A DNA stretch of 14,671 nt from Chloroflexota bacterium (GTDB lineage: Bacteria; Chloroflexota; Anaerolineae; Anaerolineales; Villigracilaceae), in the NCBI GenBank assembly GCA_021796315.1, contig JAJYOH010000085.1:1-14671 (forward strand), written 5' to 3'. The translations under genes were made by a program, and so were the position numbers. Below are positions 7,201 to 12,921 of this stretch, piece by piece. Within the stretch, counting starts at the first letter, position 1. Every line of letters starts with the position of its first letter. The notes beneath the pieces are model-generated. The model searched no databases, had not been told where the DNA came from, and worked only from the letters and a program-made list of their open reading frames with translations.

Positions 7201-7511
7201 AGCATGGAAACAGAACGATTGCCGAATTGCGGAAAACGTTCAGCCAGTGCAGCAATCAAATATGCAATAAATCGTTGGGGTTCACGATCAAGCGGATCAA
7301 GCGCCAGCCAGCAAAAAGGCAGGTCGCTATGATGCGCCAGATCAATGAGAAGGGATGTTTTGCCATAGCCTGCCGGCGCCGAAACCATAACCAACTTACG
7401 GTCAAGAATTTCATACAACAAATCCAGCAGCCGCCTGCGGGTAAGCAGCTCCGTTCGGCGCCTGGGCAGGATGATCTTTGTCTTGCTGATGGGAATTTCC
7501 AAAATGCTCAT
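4278..7511 (-). CDS. MalT-like STAND ATPase with TPR repeats and C-terminal wHTH-BTAD activator domain
   Basis: This 1077-residue signal-responsive transcription factor starts like MalT/LuxR-LAL proteins (PISKTKIILPRRR, residues 7-19). A STAND NTPase domain follows, with Walker A APAGYGKT (45-52), Walker B FVLVLDDFH (133-141) and LILSSR (166-171). A winged-helix/arm region leads into a long TPR array (about 360-820). Repeats such as ALVRRGNVYRLLGDYKSAIQ, MGNYKGAKASYENALELA and LNNLGVLYHQQGEYEQA are plain. Instead of a LuxR helix-turn-helix, the C-terminus carries an OmpR-type winged helix (about 840-930; TREQIGETLW, LKLRFKNEMYRLRRAVG) and a BTAD helical repeat (about 935-1077; YDVEAFDAYF, DLVHGKYLEDINAIW). 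Such proteins oligomerise on ligand binding and activate transcription. A peptide or sugar ligand is possible; none can be read from sequence. The next operon, 125 nt past its stop, has candidate BTAD-type direct repeats. Confidence 0.93.
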   Translation of the reverse strand: MSILEIPISKTKIILPRRRTELLTRRRLLDLLYEILDRKLVMVSAPAGYGKTSLLIDLAHHSDLPFCWLALDPLDREPQRFIAYLIAALAERFPQFGNRSVSMLNTLTSLDDGMERLLVTLVNEIYDEIQEHFVLVLDDFHLLDEVRPIQYFVNRFVQLVGENCHLILSSRSLPELSDMTLLVAREQVGGLDFSDLSFRPEEIQALLAQNQQIHLSDDDARKLVETTEGWITGLQFADVELVRSDGTNFRPSHGIGVSVFDYLGQQVLEHQSDALRIFLLRSSLLEEFDIPLCEAVLAPLYSKPQDWAKLLETIVQKNLFALPVGTNGQWLRYHHLFRDYLQERFRREYPKEVRPILERLAQFNETRGEWEKAYQLYKQLGDVNALADLIERAGIPMYQHAMLTLDSWLKDLPPSIVQKRPGLLSLRGAVETSKGNLSEAVILLNRAILKFREQNDIDGLALALVRRGNVYRLLGDYKSAIQDASDATLITENNDDLQWNFADALRIKGLSSYQQGQIVRSAEYLERALDIYKNVNDVPSVSMLILETGMVYAAMGNYKGAKASYENALELARQAGDLWSQANLLNNLGVLYHQQGEYEQASHVLEEGLLCAQRSGYKRMEALVLIGLGDLYVEVEDFELAERHYRQVTDLVQQLGESFLINYLTLAEVNLALSKSNISQARHILDQRASSIKSGDSNYEYGLYCLMRGRILLLEKKNQKAILELEESKRLFSENELKREIIWSCLWLAAAKSQAGNQASAGEEIKIALQHSNQIDNFTVVVFRQVREWLDDQKNNPDVKRILRDLFEKVYFLDRRLPKTRRQLRRLTHVMEIPTPSLDIRAFGRGEIWVGGKKISITEWQTQSVRELFFYFLTENKPLTREQIGETLWQNTEEPARLKLRFKNEMYRLRRAVGQDTILFEHDYYRFNSTIEHEYDVEAFDAYFVKAKSLPAPAEQITFYQKAIDLVHGKYLEDINAIWAWPERERLSQKFLTASLELAELYFKDGQRPKALQICQRALEYDATFEAIYRLIMQIYYRMGDRASIIHTYRTCEETMQKVFDLPPSDETQELYKKLIS

Positions 7512-7545
7512 CGGCTACGGTCGTCCGTCTTGTCTATTTTCCCAC

Positions 7546-7576
7546 ATAATACCGCAGTTCTATTTCCAATAATCAA
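7546..7576 (-). promoter_or_regulatory. possible promoter of the STAND-BTAD regulator
   Basis: On the minus strand TTGATT (7576-7571) and TATTAT (7551-7546) are separated by 19 nt, longer than optimal. The start codon is at 7511, leaving a leader of about 28 nt with no clear Shine-Dalgarno. No terminator for the preceding phosphatase gene is visible in 7512-7591, so readthrough may also contribute. Confidence 0.35.
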
Positions 7577-7591
7577 TGGAAAACCAAATTG

Positions 7592-8371
7592 TCAATCAGC
7601 AGCCAATGTCTCCATGATTCTAGAATGCAGGTTAGGTCCAGCCGCAATAATGGATTGGGGCAACGAAAGATAATCCGCATCGCCATTTACATTGGTGACC
7701 TTCGCACCGGCTTCTTCAGCGATCAGACCGGCGGCGGCCACATCCCAGGGCTTGAGCGAGAGTTCCCAAAAGCCGTCAAAACGGCCTGCGCCGACGTAAC
7801 ACGCATCCAGCGCCGCGGACCCGAGGCGGCGTACGCCCTGTGTCAGCTTTGCGAAGCGGACGAAATTATCAAAGTTGTCCTGCGGCGTATTCCACGCATC
7901 GTACGGGAAACCCGTCACCAACAGACTCTTTTGCAACTCGGTTGTGGCCGAGACTCTTATGGTCTCGCCATTTAACCTTGCGCCATGTCCGCGCTCGCCG
8001 CTGAACATTTCATCGCGCATCGGGTCGTAGACAACGCCCAATTGCACGGACCCTTTATGAGCATATCCAATCGAGACGCTGAAGATGGGGATATGGTGCG
8101 AATAATTGACAGTGCCATCCAATGGGTCAACATACCAACTATGATCTACATCGCCTTTGGTGACGCCGCTTTCCTCGGCCATGATGTAACTGCCCGGCCA
8201 GCGTTTATTGATCTCGCCAAGCAAAAACTTTTCAGAAGCGTGATCGATCTCGGTGACGAGATCGATCACGCCTTTATAGGAAATCCGATGCTCCTTGCTG
8301 TAACCTTCACGCAGGATCGCACCTGCATCGCGAGCCAGGCGCTCCAGTTCCTGGAGTGTGGGAGATGTCAT
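7592..8371 (-). CDS. inositol-monophosphatase-family enzyme (SuhB-like)
   Basis: This 259-residue Mg2+-dependent phosphatase belongs to the IMPase/FBPase-like superfamily. Metal ligands are recognisable: E66/E67 in AEES, D82 and D85 in VDPLDGTVNY (81-90), and D210 in KPWDVAAAGLIAEEAG (207-222). The upstream DLVTEIDHASE motif (37-47) is also present. Length and motif order are normal for the family. Substrate may be myo-inositol-1-phosphate, histidinol phosphate, fructose-1,6-bisphosphate or another sugar phosphate; the sequence does not decide. The start lies only 2 nt after the response regulator's stop, so the two are almost certainly co-translated. Confidence 0.93.
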   Translation of the reverse strand: MTSPTLQELERLARDAGAILREGYSKEHRISYKGVIDLVTEIDHASEKFLLGEINKRWPGSYIMAEESGVTKGDVDHSWYVDPLDGTVNYSHHIPIFSVSIGYAHKGSVQLGVVYDPMRDEMFSGERGHGARLNGETIRVSATTELQKSLLVTGFPYDAWNTPQDNFDNFVRFAKLTQGVRRLGSAALDACYVGAGRFDGFWELSLKPWDVAAAGLIAEEAGAKVTNVNGDADYLSLPQSIIAAGPNLHSRIMETLAAD

Positions 8372-8373
8372 GT

Positions 8374-9006
8374 TTATGCGGGCGTGTCGAATTTGGTCAG
8401 GAACTCCCGGACACGGTCAAGCTCGGCCCGGATGTTTTCGCGGTCAAGAATGGATTGTTTCAGTGTAGCCACAAAACCCGGTTTTTGATCGGCAGGCAAA
8501 GTCTCAAGCAGACGCTCGGTGCGCGAGATCTGCGCGCTCTTCTGTCCGAGTTTGATTTCAAGACGCTCGCGGTAACTTTTGAGAAATTCGCGTTCCTTGA
8601 TGGCCGGCCTCGTTGGCGGATTGATGCCTTTTGTCAGCAGTTCATTGATGGTTCGTAAAAGCTCATCGTTGTTGATCGGTTTTTCAAGAAAACGCGTTGC
8701 GCCAATGGTGAGAGCAAAGTCCTTGTCTTCAGGAGCGATGTATGTAGCCGAGAGAAAGATTACTGGAATCGCTTGCATCTCCGGGTTGCTGCGCAAGCGA
8801 TATACCAAAGTGAAGCCGTCCATCTTGGGCATCAGAATATCCGTAATGACCAAAGCGGGATGTTGCTTCTCTATCACCTCCAATGCTTCCTGCCCATCAC
8901 GAGCAGTGACGACTTGATAACCCTTGAAGCGTAAAGTAACTTCCAGGAGTTCGAGGATGTTCGGAGTATCCTCGACAATTAACAGGGGGCCCTGAGCGGC
9001 ATTCAT
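8374..9006 (-). CDS. stand-alone response regulator with C-terminal coiled coil
   Basis: This 210-residue protein consists of a CheY-like receiver domain (about 7-125) and a charged helical tail (about 135-205). Receiver landmarks are complete: the acidic pair E12/D13 (VEDTPN), phospho-acceptor D56 in VITDILMPKMDG, S86 in FLSAT, and K109 in FLEKP. The tail (EREFLKSYRERLEIKLGQKSAQISRTERLLETLP, split across 137-170) is coiled-coil-like and contains no recognisable DNA-binding or enzymatic domain, so output is probably by protein contact. No histidine kinase is nearby. It lies 37 nt after the arginase stop and couples tightly to the phosphatase gene. The ATG lacks a Shine-Dalgarno but has a TAGAAT -10 box 6 nt upstream, suggesting a leaderless message. 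Confidence 0.92.
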   Translation of the reverse strand: MNAAQGPLLIVEDTPNILELLEVTLRFKGYQVVTARDGQEALEVIEKQHPALVITDILMPKMDGFTLVYRLRSNPEMQAIPVIFLSATYIAPEDKDFALTIGATRFLEKPINNDELLRTINELLTKGINPPTRPAIKEREFLKSYRERLEIKLGQKSAQISRTERLLETLPADQKPGFVATLKQSILDRENIRAELDRVREFLTKFDTPA

Positions 9007-9012
9007 GCTTAT

Positions 9013-9018
9013 ATTCTA
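9013..9018 (-). promoter_or_regulatory. -10 box placed for a leaderless response-regulator transcript
   Basis: TAGAAT (minus strand 9018-9013) is followed by 6 nt and then the ATG at 9006. No convincing -35 hexamer is seen 16-18 nt upstream and there is no Shine-Dalgarno, so this rests on the -10 match and its spacing. Confidence 0.4.
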
Positions 9019-9043
9019 CTCTTATTCTCTTTTATGAGCAGAT

Positions 9044-9946
9044 TTAATCACCATTCCAAATGCGCTTACCCAAAGCGGACAAAACAAATTCAACCGCCAA
9101 CTCACCGGTCCGGTTTTGAATATCAAGAATCGCGTTGACTTCAACGATATCCATGCCGATTAAATTTCCGGCCTCGGCGATCATCTCGCAAGCCATGTGA
9201 GCTTCGCGTTGAGTGAGACCTGCCGGGACGGGTGTCCCAACGCCAGGCGCATGACGCGGATCGAGCGCGTCCATATCGAACGAAAGATAGATTCCATCCA
9301 CATCGCGGCTGACTCTTTCGATGGCCTTCTCGACTGCGGAGACCATGCCGAAGCGGTCGATCTGTTCCATGCCCATGACCGTGACGCCAGCTTCAAGCAA
9401 GTTGGATTTTTCGCCCGGGTCGAGGTCGCGCGCTCCGATAACGGCCACCCGCTTCGGGTCCACGACTGGAAGCGGCTCATCCCACAATTGGGTGAGACGC
9501 GCGTCCCCAAGCCCGCACAACGCAGCCAAAGGCATCCCGTGAATGTTTCCCGATGGTGTTGTCTTCTCGGTGTTGAAATCGGCGTGTGCATCGATCCAGA
9601 TCACGCCAAGTTTTTTATGTTTGGCCGCGCCGCGAATCGAGCCGATGGATAAACTATGATCGCCGCCCAGCACAAGCGGAAAATGCCCGCTTTGAATTGA
9701 CGTTGCAACCGCACCCGCCGCGCGCCGCGACAAGGGCACGATGCAATCAATGTATTTCAGGTTCGGTTCATTGATGCTGCACATCTCTGCAATCGGCGCC
9801 TCGAGATTGCCCCGGTCTTCGACCGAGTAACCGAGTTCCTCCAGCTTATGTTGCAGATGTGCGTAACGAATCGCACTGGGCCCCATGTCCACGCCGCGCC
9901 GATCTGCGCCAAGATCGATGGGGATGCCGATGATATCAATTTGCAT
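9044..9946 (-). CDS. rocF: arginase (ureohydrolase family)
   Basis: This 300-residue binuclear-manganese hydrolase is predicted to convert L-arginine to ornithine and urea. Mn ligands appear in order: H97 in GGDHS, D119/H121/D123 in WIDAHADFNT, and D224/D226 in SFDMDALDP. The arginase substrate loop SGNIHGMPL (132-140) and GMDIVEVN (264-271) are also present. The loop and overall length of 300 fit arginase better than agmatinase or formiminoglutamase. I chose the ATG at 9946, not the longer frame from 10075, because a GGAGG lies 5 nt before it and MQIDIIGIPIDLG is the normal family start. The 43-residue extension is unconserved in character. It is transcribed divergently from cytochrome b561 and may be followed by the response regulator. 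Confidence 0.94.
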   Translation of the reverse strand: MQIDIIGIPIDLGADRRGVDMGPSAIRYAHLQHKLEELGYSVEDRGNLEAPIAEMCSINEPNLKYIDCIVPLSRRAAGAVATSIQSGHFPLVLGGDHSLSIGSIRGAAKHKKLGVIWIDAHADFNTEKTTPSGNIHGMPLAALCGLGDARLTQLWDEPLPVVDPKRVAVIGARDLDPGEKSNLLEAGVTVMGMEQIDRFGMVSAVEKAIERVSRDVDGIYLSFDMDALDPRHAPGVGTPVPAGLTQREAHMACEMIAEAGNLIGMDIVEVNAILDIQNRTGELAVEFVLSALGKRIWNGD

Positions 9947-10039
9947 GTTGCCTCCGGTTTTGTAAGAGGCCGGTATTGTATCAAAAGTATTTCTGCGGAG
10001 CCATGAGAAAAAGGCCCGCATGAGGCAAGATTTTGTCAT

Positions 10040-10066
10040 TTGATGTTCATGTGAGGCTTGTATACT
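10040..10066 (+). promoter_or_regulatory. candidate promoter of the cytochrome b561 gene
   Basis: TATACT (10061-10066) is a good -10 box, with TTGATG (10040-10045) as a possible -35 at a short 15-nt spacing. The predicted start near 10073 would give a short leader containing the AAAGGAG ribosome-binding site (10075-10081) before the ATG at 10089. Confidence 0.45.
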
Positions 10067-10088
10067 TGCGGCCAAAGGAGAGCAGATT

Positions 10089-10586
10089 ATGTCGAGTTCT
10101 ATTGTTTCAAAACCCGGCCGCCATCACCCCATTTCGGTGATCCTGCATTGGGCGGTTGTTCTATTGATGGGTGCAGCTGTGCTGACAGCCGGGGATGATG
10201 GAGGCGGGAATCTTGCGCTTCACACATTGATCGGCGGCATCATCCTGGTATTGATGCTGATCCGCTTTGCCATGCGCTGGGCCGTCAAGCAACCGGCATG
10301 GGCCAGCACCGGGAATGGTTTTCTCGACCTGATAGGAAAACTAACACATTTTGGTTTGTACTTTTTCACCTTCTCGATTCTTGCGACTGGCGCGTTCATG
10401 TTATTGGGCGGCGGTGGAGGCGGCGAAATGGGCGAAGGTTTCAGCGTCGGATTCATCTTCCGCGCTTTCCACGTTTTGAGCTGGCTCGCCATGTTCCTGT
10501 TGATCGCGCTGCATATCGGCGCGGCGCTCTATCACCAATTCATGGTCAAGGATAATTTGATGGGAAGAATGTGGTTCGGAAATTAA
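10089..10586 (+). CDS. cytochrome b561 family membrane protein
   Basis: This 165-residue protein has four predicted transmembrane helices (about 15-34, 43-64, 84-107, 125-149). It fits the bacterial CybB-type b561 and Ni/Fe-hydrogenase cytochrome b fold, which carries electrons between membrane quinones and a redox partner using two hemes b. Candidate heme ligands are H20 in VILHW, H45 in ALHTLIG, and H142 and H149 in the last helix (ALHIGAALYHQF). H87 and H128 are also membrane-proximal. The end, HQFMVKDNLMGRMW, is the standard family C-terminus. Two glycine-rich loops (DDGGGN at 36-41 and six consecutive glycines at 107-112) are unusual in composition. An AAAGGAG ribosome-binding site supports the start. 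Confidence 0.9.
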   Translation: MSSSIVSKPGRHHPISVILHWAVVLLMGAAVLTAGDDGGGNLALHTLIGGIILVLMLIRFAMRWAVKQPAWASTGNGFLDLIGKLTHFGLYFFTFSILATGAFMLLGGGGGGEMGEGFSVGFIFRAFHVLSWLAMFLLIALHIGAALYHQFMVKDNLMGRMWFGN

Positions 10587-10631
10587 GTTGATAAAGTAAA
10601 AGATAAAAATGCGGTCACCGCCTAAGAATTC

Positions 10632-10723
10632 CGTCATTGCGTGTCGCGTTCATCGCAGCGAAGCAATCCTGGATTTTGCGAGAGATTGCTTCGTCGGGAG
10701 AGAACATCCTCCTCGCAATGACG
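10632..10723. repeat. 92-nt intergenic palindromic repeat (REP/MITE-like)
   Basis: Two perfect 10-bp inverted pairs are nested: CGTCATTGCG (10632-10641) with CGCAATGACG (10714-10723), and CGAAGCAATC (10659-10668) with GATTGCTTCG (10684-10693). The whole unit can fold into one long hairpin. It lies between convergent genes (b561 on plus, glycosyltransferase on minus) and is followed by a T-rich stretch (10728-10733), so it may also end transcription. Repeats with the CGTCATTGCG...GAAGCAATC theme are familiar as dispersed intergenic elements in several bacterial genomes. No coding potential is seen in 10587-10792. Confidence 0.75.
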
Positions 10724-10792
10724 ACACTTTTTTCTAATTTCTTTCAACTACCTGCTTGGCTGTTGCAATAATTTTATGCAAGTTCTGTCGGC

Positions 10793-11974
10793 TCAGGCGA
10801 TCCAATAATAATTAACCCATCCTGCAAAATAAATAATTTGCAGCGTAAACCAAATAGCCAGAAGAGAGATGTATCCTTCGCGGCGTTTGAGTTTTTCGCC
10901 GAGCAAAATAAAGACCGGAAAAATAACAACCAGTTCACGCGACATTGAAACCAGCAGTCCGGTTGCCAGAGGCATGATGCACATGATCAAGGCGAAGACG
11001 CCGAATGCTTTTATCGGCCATTTCCATAACATGTAAACGCTGCAAATCAGGAAGAGAATGATTAGGATAAAGTCGATTTTGAAAACATCCAATGATGGCC
11101 CCTGCAAATTTTGCAGTGGATTCTGGAAGATGCTGGCGTTGACTCCGCCCCAGGCCGCGGTCGCATCGAAGTAAGCAAAGGGATGACCCGATTTCAAATA
11201 GAGTGTATAAAAATGTAATACCAAAGCCAAAGGTGCGAGAGCAAACCATAAAACATTCAAACGGATATCTTGCAATCTCCAATTTCTTTTTTCCATGTAA
11301 AGCCATGCCAGTGCAAATGCCAGGACGATGCCTTGGGGACGGGCGAGTATTGCCAGCGCCGTGCAGATCCCAGTCAGCAGCCAACGTTCTTCAAATGCCA
11401 AAGCGAATGCGGCTAAAGTCAGGAACAGGAACAGGCTTTCGGGGTAAAAACTTGAGAAGAAAAAACTGGCTGGGAAAACAAACAAAAGTACGAGCGCGCG
11501 TTGGGCAGCGGCGTGGCGAAATCCCAGCGGGCCGACGATCAACTTATACAGCAGCGCCACCGAACCCAGAAAACAAAGGTTTGAAAGTATAAGTCCGATA
11601 AGAATGTAATAACCATTCGGCAAGTCTAACCCAAACCATCCCAGACTCTTTACCAGATAAGGATAAAGCGGAAAGAACGCCATGTTGCTGTAAGAGACTC
11701 CCCATTGCGCGGGAGGTTGGTATCCATCTTTGATGATCGAAAAATACCAGCGCGAATCCCAGCGGGCAAAAATATCGAGCGGAAAAATGCGCGTGAGAAA
11801 ATAGCCTCTTTGAATGTAAGGTTCGTAACTTGGATTGGGCAAATAATTTCCTGTTGCGAAGTAAGCGACGAGTATCCACAAGAATCGCGTTACAACAAAT
11901 GGAAACAGGATCGACCTCCAAAACCAATTGTGAGGCGCGTGGGGAATCTCGAAAAATTGCCGGACTTGATTCAT
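10793..11974 (-). CDS. PIG-V-type (GT76-like) mannosyltransferase, integral membrane
   Basis: This 393-residue multi-spanning protein resembles bacterial homologues of PIG-V, which use polyprenyl-phosphate-mannose to mannosylate a lipid or glycan at the membrane. Family-like signatures include FARWDSRWYFSIIKDGY (69-85), with the acidic residue of WD as the presumed catalytic position. NMAFFPLYP (97-105), FPASFFFSSFYPESLF (167-182) and ILARPQG (209-215) follow. About ten hydrophobic helices are visible. The acceptor in this organism is unknown. The gene stands alone: downstream is the palindromic repeat and upstream a non-coding stretch. It has no Shine-Dalgarno, but a perfect TATAAT lies 8 nt before the ATG. 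Confidence 0.85.
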   Translation of the reverse strand: MNQVRQFFEIPHAPHNWFWRSILFPFVVTRFLWILVAYFATGNYLPNPSYEPYIQRGYFLTRIFPLDIFARWDSRWYFSIIKDGYQPPAQWGVSYSNMAFFPLYPYLVKSLGWFGLDLPNGYYILIGLILSNLCFLGSVALLYKLIVGPLGFRHAAAQRALVLLFVFPASFFFSSFYPESLFLFLTLAAFALAFEERWLLTGICTALAILARPQGIVLAFALAWLYMEKRNWRLQDIRLNVLWFALAPLALVLHFYTLYLKSGHPFAYFDATAAWGGVNASIFQNPLQNLQGPSLDVFKIDFILIILFLICSVYMLWKWPIKAFGVFALIMCIMPLATGLLVSMSRELVVIFPVFILLGEKLKRREGYISLLAIWFTLQIIYFAGWVNYYWIA

Positions 11975-11982
11975 GATTCAAA

Positions 11983-11988
11983 ATTATA
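11983..11988 (-). promoter_or_regulatory. consensus -10 box placed for a leaderless glycosyltransferase transcript
   Basis: A perfect TATAAT (minus strand 11988-11983) is followed by 8 nt and the ATG at 11974. The -35 region at normal spacing is poor (AACTGT). There is no room for a ribosome-binding site if transcription starts 7-8 nt after the box. Confidence 0.5.
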
Positions 11989-12039
11989 ACAGGAACGATT
12001 TTTACACAGTTCGAGACCTGTAAAAACGTATTGACTCTC

Positions 12040-12069
12040 ATCCACGAATTCACGCTAATCTTCACTAAT
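12040..12069. repeat. three degenerate 10-bp direct repeats
   Basis: The stretch divides into three consecutive decamers, ATCCACGAAT, TCACGCTAAT and CTTCACTAAT, each ending in AAT and each containing CAC. On the minus strand this reads as a run of ATT-AGTG / ATT-AGCGTG / ATT-CGTGG units. It occupies the otherwise featureless gap between tRNA-Pro and the glycosyltransferase. Similar runs are familiar as dispersed intergenic repeats in some bacteria, which I cannot check here. Confidence 0.4.
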
Positions 12070-12113
12070 TTTTAATTTGCAAAAATCGGCGAAGATCAAG
12101 CGGACAAAAAAAC

Positions 12114-12145
12114 AAAAAAGAAGACTCAAACACGAGTCTTCTTTT
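12114..12145 (-). terminator. intrinsic terminator of tRNA-Pro
   Basis: An 8-bp stem, GAAGACTC (12120-12127) with GAGTCTTC (12134-12141), has a 6-nt loop. On the minus strand it is followed by a T6 run (12119-12114). It begins 8 nt past the tRNA 3' end. T4 on the other side may make it partly bidirectional. Confidence 0.9.
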
Positions 12146-12146
12146 C

Positions 12147-12223
<77 letters not shown>

Positions 12224-12236
12224 ATTTGCAGGCGGT

Positions 12237-12245
12237 ATTATAGCA
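12237..12245 (-). promoter_or_regulatory. extended -10 promoter of tRNA-Pro
   Basis: On the minus strand TGCTATAAT is a perfect extended -10 element (TGn before TATAAT). It lies in the 27-nt gap after nadD. The predicted start near 12230 is 7 nt before the mature tRNA. No strong -35 box is present, which is compatible with extended -10 promoters. Confidence 0.65.
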
Positions 12246-12250
12246 CGTCC

Positions 12251-12859
12251 TTACGATTTTTGATACAGCTTGTGTTCGACGATATATTCATAAACAGATG
12301 GGAGCAGATAATATCGGAACGGTAATCCATCGGATGCGCGGCGGCGGATCTCACGCGAGGCGATTTCAAGCAGGGGCGCATCCACAAAGCGGACCTTGGC
12401 CGTGATGCCCGGAATTTGTTTTTCCACCGCTGACAGTTCCACCGAGTCGCCGGGGCGGCGGATCACGCCGATTTGACGGCAGGCCGCTACCAGGTCCGCG
12501 GGGCGATGCCAGGCGGGCAGGTCATGCAATGAGTCGCCGCCCAGCAAAAGAATTAAATCCGCGCCGGGATATTTATCCGCCAGCGCCTCCAGCGTATCAA
12601 GTGTGTAGTGCGGGCCGGGACGTTCCATTTCCATCGTTGAAAGTTCGAAGGCGGGCTCGTCATCCAGAGCAAGCTTGAGCATTGCCAGCCGGTCGTCGAT
12701 GGAACTGATCAATTGATTAAGTTTGTGCGGGGGCGCAGGCGTCAACACGAACAGCAGACGCGTCAGGTTAAGTTGGACGCGGGCTTCGGATGCAAGGATC
12801 AGGTGTCCGAGATGAGGCGGGTCGAACGTCCCGCCGAAGATGCCGATACGTTCATTCAT
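12251..12859 (-). CDS. nadD: nicotinate-nucleotide adenylyltransferase
   Basis: This 202-residue enzyme transfers AMP from ATP to nicotinate mononucleotide, giving deamido-NAD in NAD biosynthesis. The nucleotidyltransferase signature GIFGGTFDPPHLGHL (6-20) contains the HxGH motif (H16, H19). PAPPHK (41-46), the GGDSLHDLPAWHRP stretch (107-120) and IASREIRRR (166-174), a variant of the ISSTxIR nucleotide-binding motif, complete the family pattern. The GTG at 12904 would add 15 residues. I prefer the ATG at 12859 because the family normally begins a few residues before GxFGGTFDP and a TATACT -10 box sits 7 nt upstream. The usual neighbours yqeK and rsfS are absent. It is divergent from the GAF gene. 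Confidence 0.95.
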   Translation of the reverse strand: MNERIGIFGGTFDPPHLGHLILASEARVQLNLTRLLFVLTPAPPHKLNQLISSIDDRLAMLKLALDDEPAFELSTMEMERPGPHYTLDTLEALADKYPGADLILLLGGDSLHDLPAWHRPADLVAACRQIGVIRRPGDSVELSAVEKQIPGITAKVRFVDAPLLEIASREIRRRASDGLPFRYYLLPSVYEYIVEHKLYQKS

Positions 12860-12866
12860 GCTGCAA

Positions 12867-12872
12867 AGTATA
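12867..12872 (-). promoter_or_regulatory. -10 box placed for a leaderless nadD transcript
   Basis: TATACT (minus strand 12872-12867) is followed by TTGCAGC-type spacing of 7 nt and the ATG at 12859. A -35 hexamer is not convincing. No Shine-Dalgarno precedes this ATG. Confidence 0.45.
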
Positions 12873-12908
12873 TCAGTGCTTCCAATTTTTTTAGCAGGAG
12901 GCACATGG

Positions 12909-12914
12909 TATACT
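12909..12914 (+). promoter_or_regulatory. -10 box placed for a leaderless GAF-protein transcript
   Basis: TATACT (12909-12914) is followed by 7 nt and the ATG at 12922, the same hexamer and spacing as the divergent nadD gene. An AGGAGG at 12896-12901 lies upstream of the box and is 20 nt from the ATG, too far to serve it directly. Confidence 0.45.
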
Positions 12915-12921
12915 TTTTAAC

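Noticed and set aside
7985..8488. 167-residue plus-strand frame across the IMPase and response-regulator genes
   Set aside because: It lies antisense to two genes with intact catalytic motifs and shows no protein-like features.
9197..9652. 151-residue plus-strand frame antisense to arginase
   Set aside because: It is a shadow of a high-GC3 coding region; arginase motifs on the minus strand explain the sequence, and there is no ribosome-binding site or recognisable domain.
9947..10075. N-terminal extension of arginase to a 343-residue protein
   Set aside because: The extension lacks family similarity and overlaps the candidate b561 promoter region, while the internal ATG at 9946 has a GGAGG at ideal spacing and the canonical arginase start.
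12860..12904. GTG start extending nadD by 15 residues
   Set aside because: The ATG at 12859 gives the usual short lead into the GxFGGTFDP motif, and the extension would run across the likely nadD -10 box.
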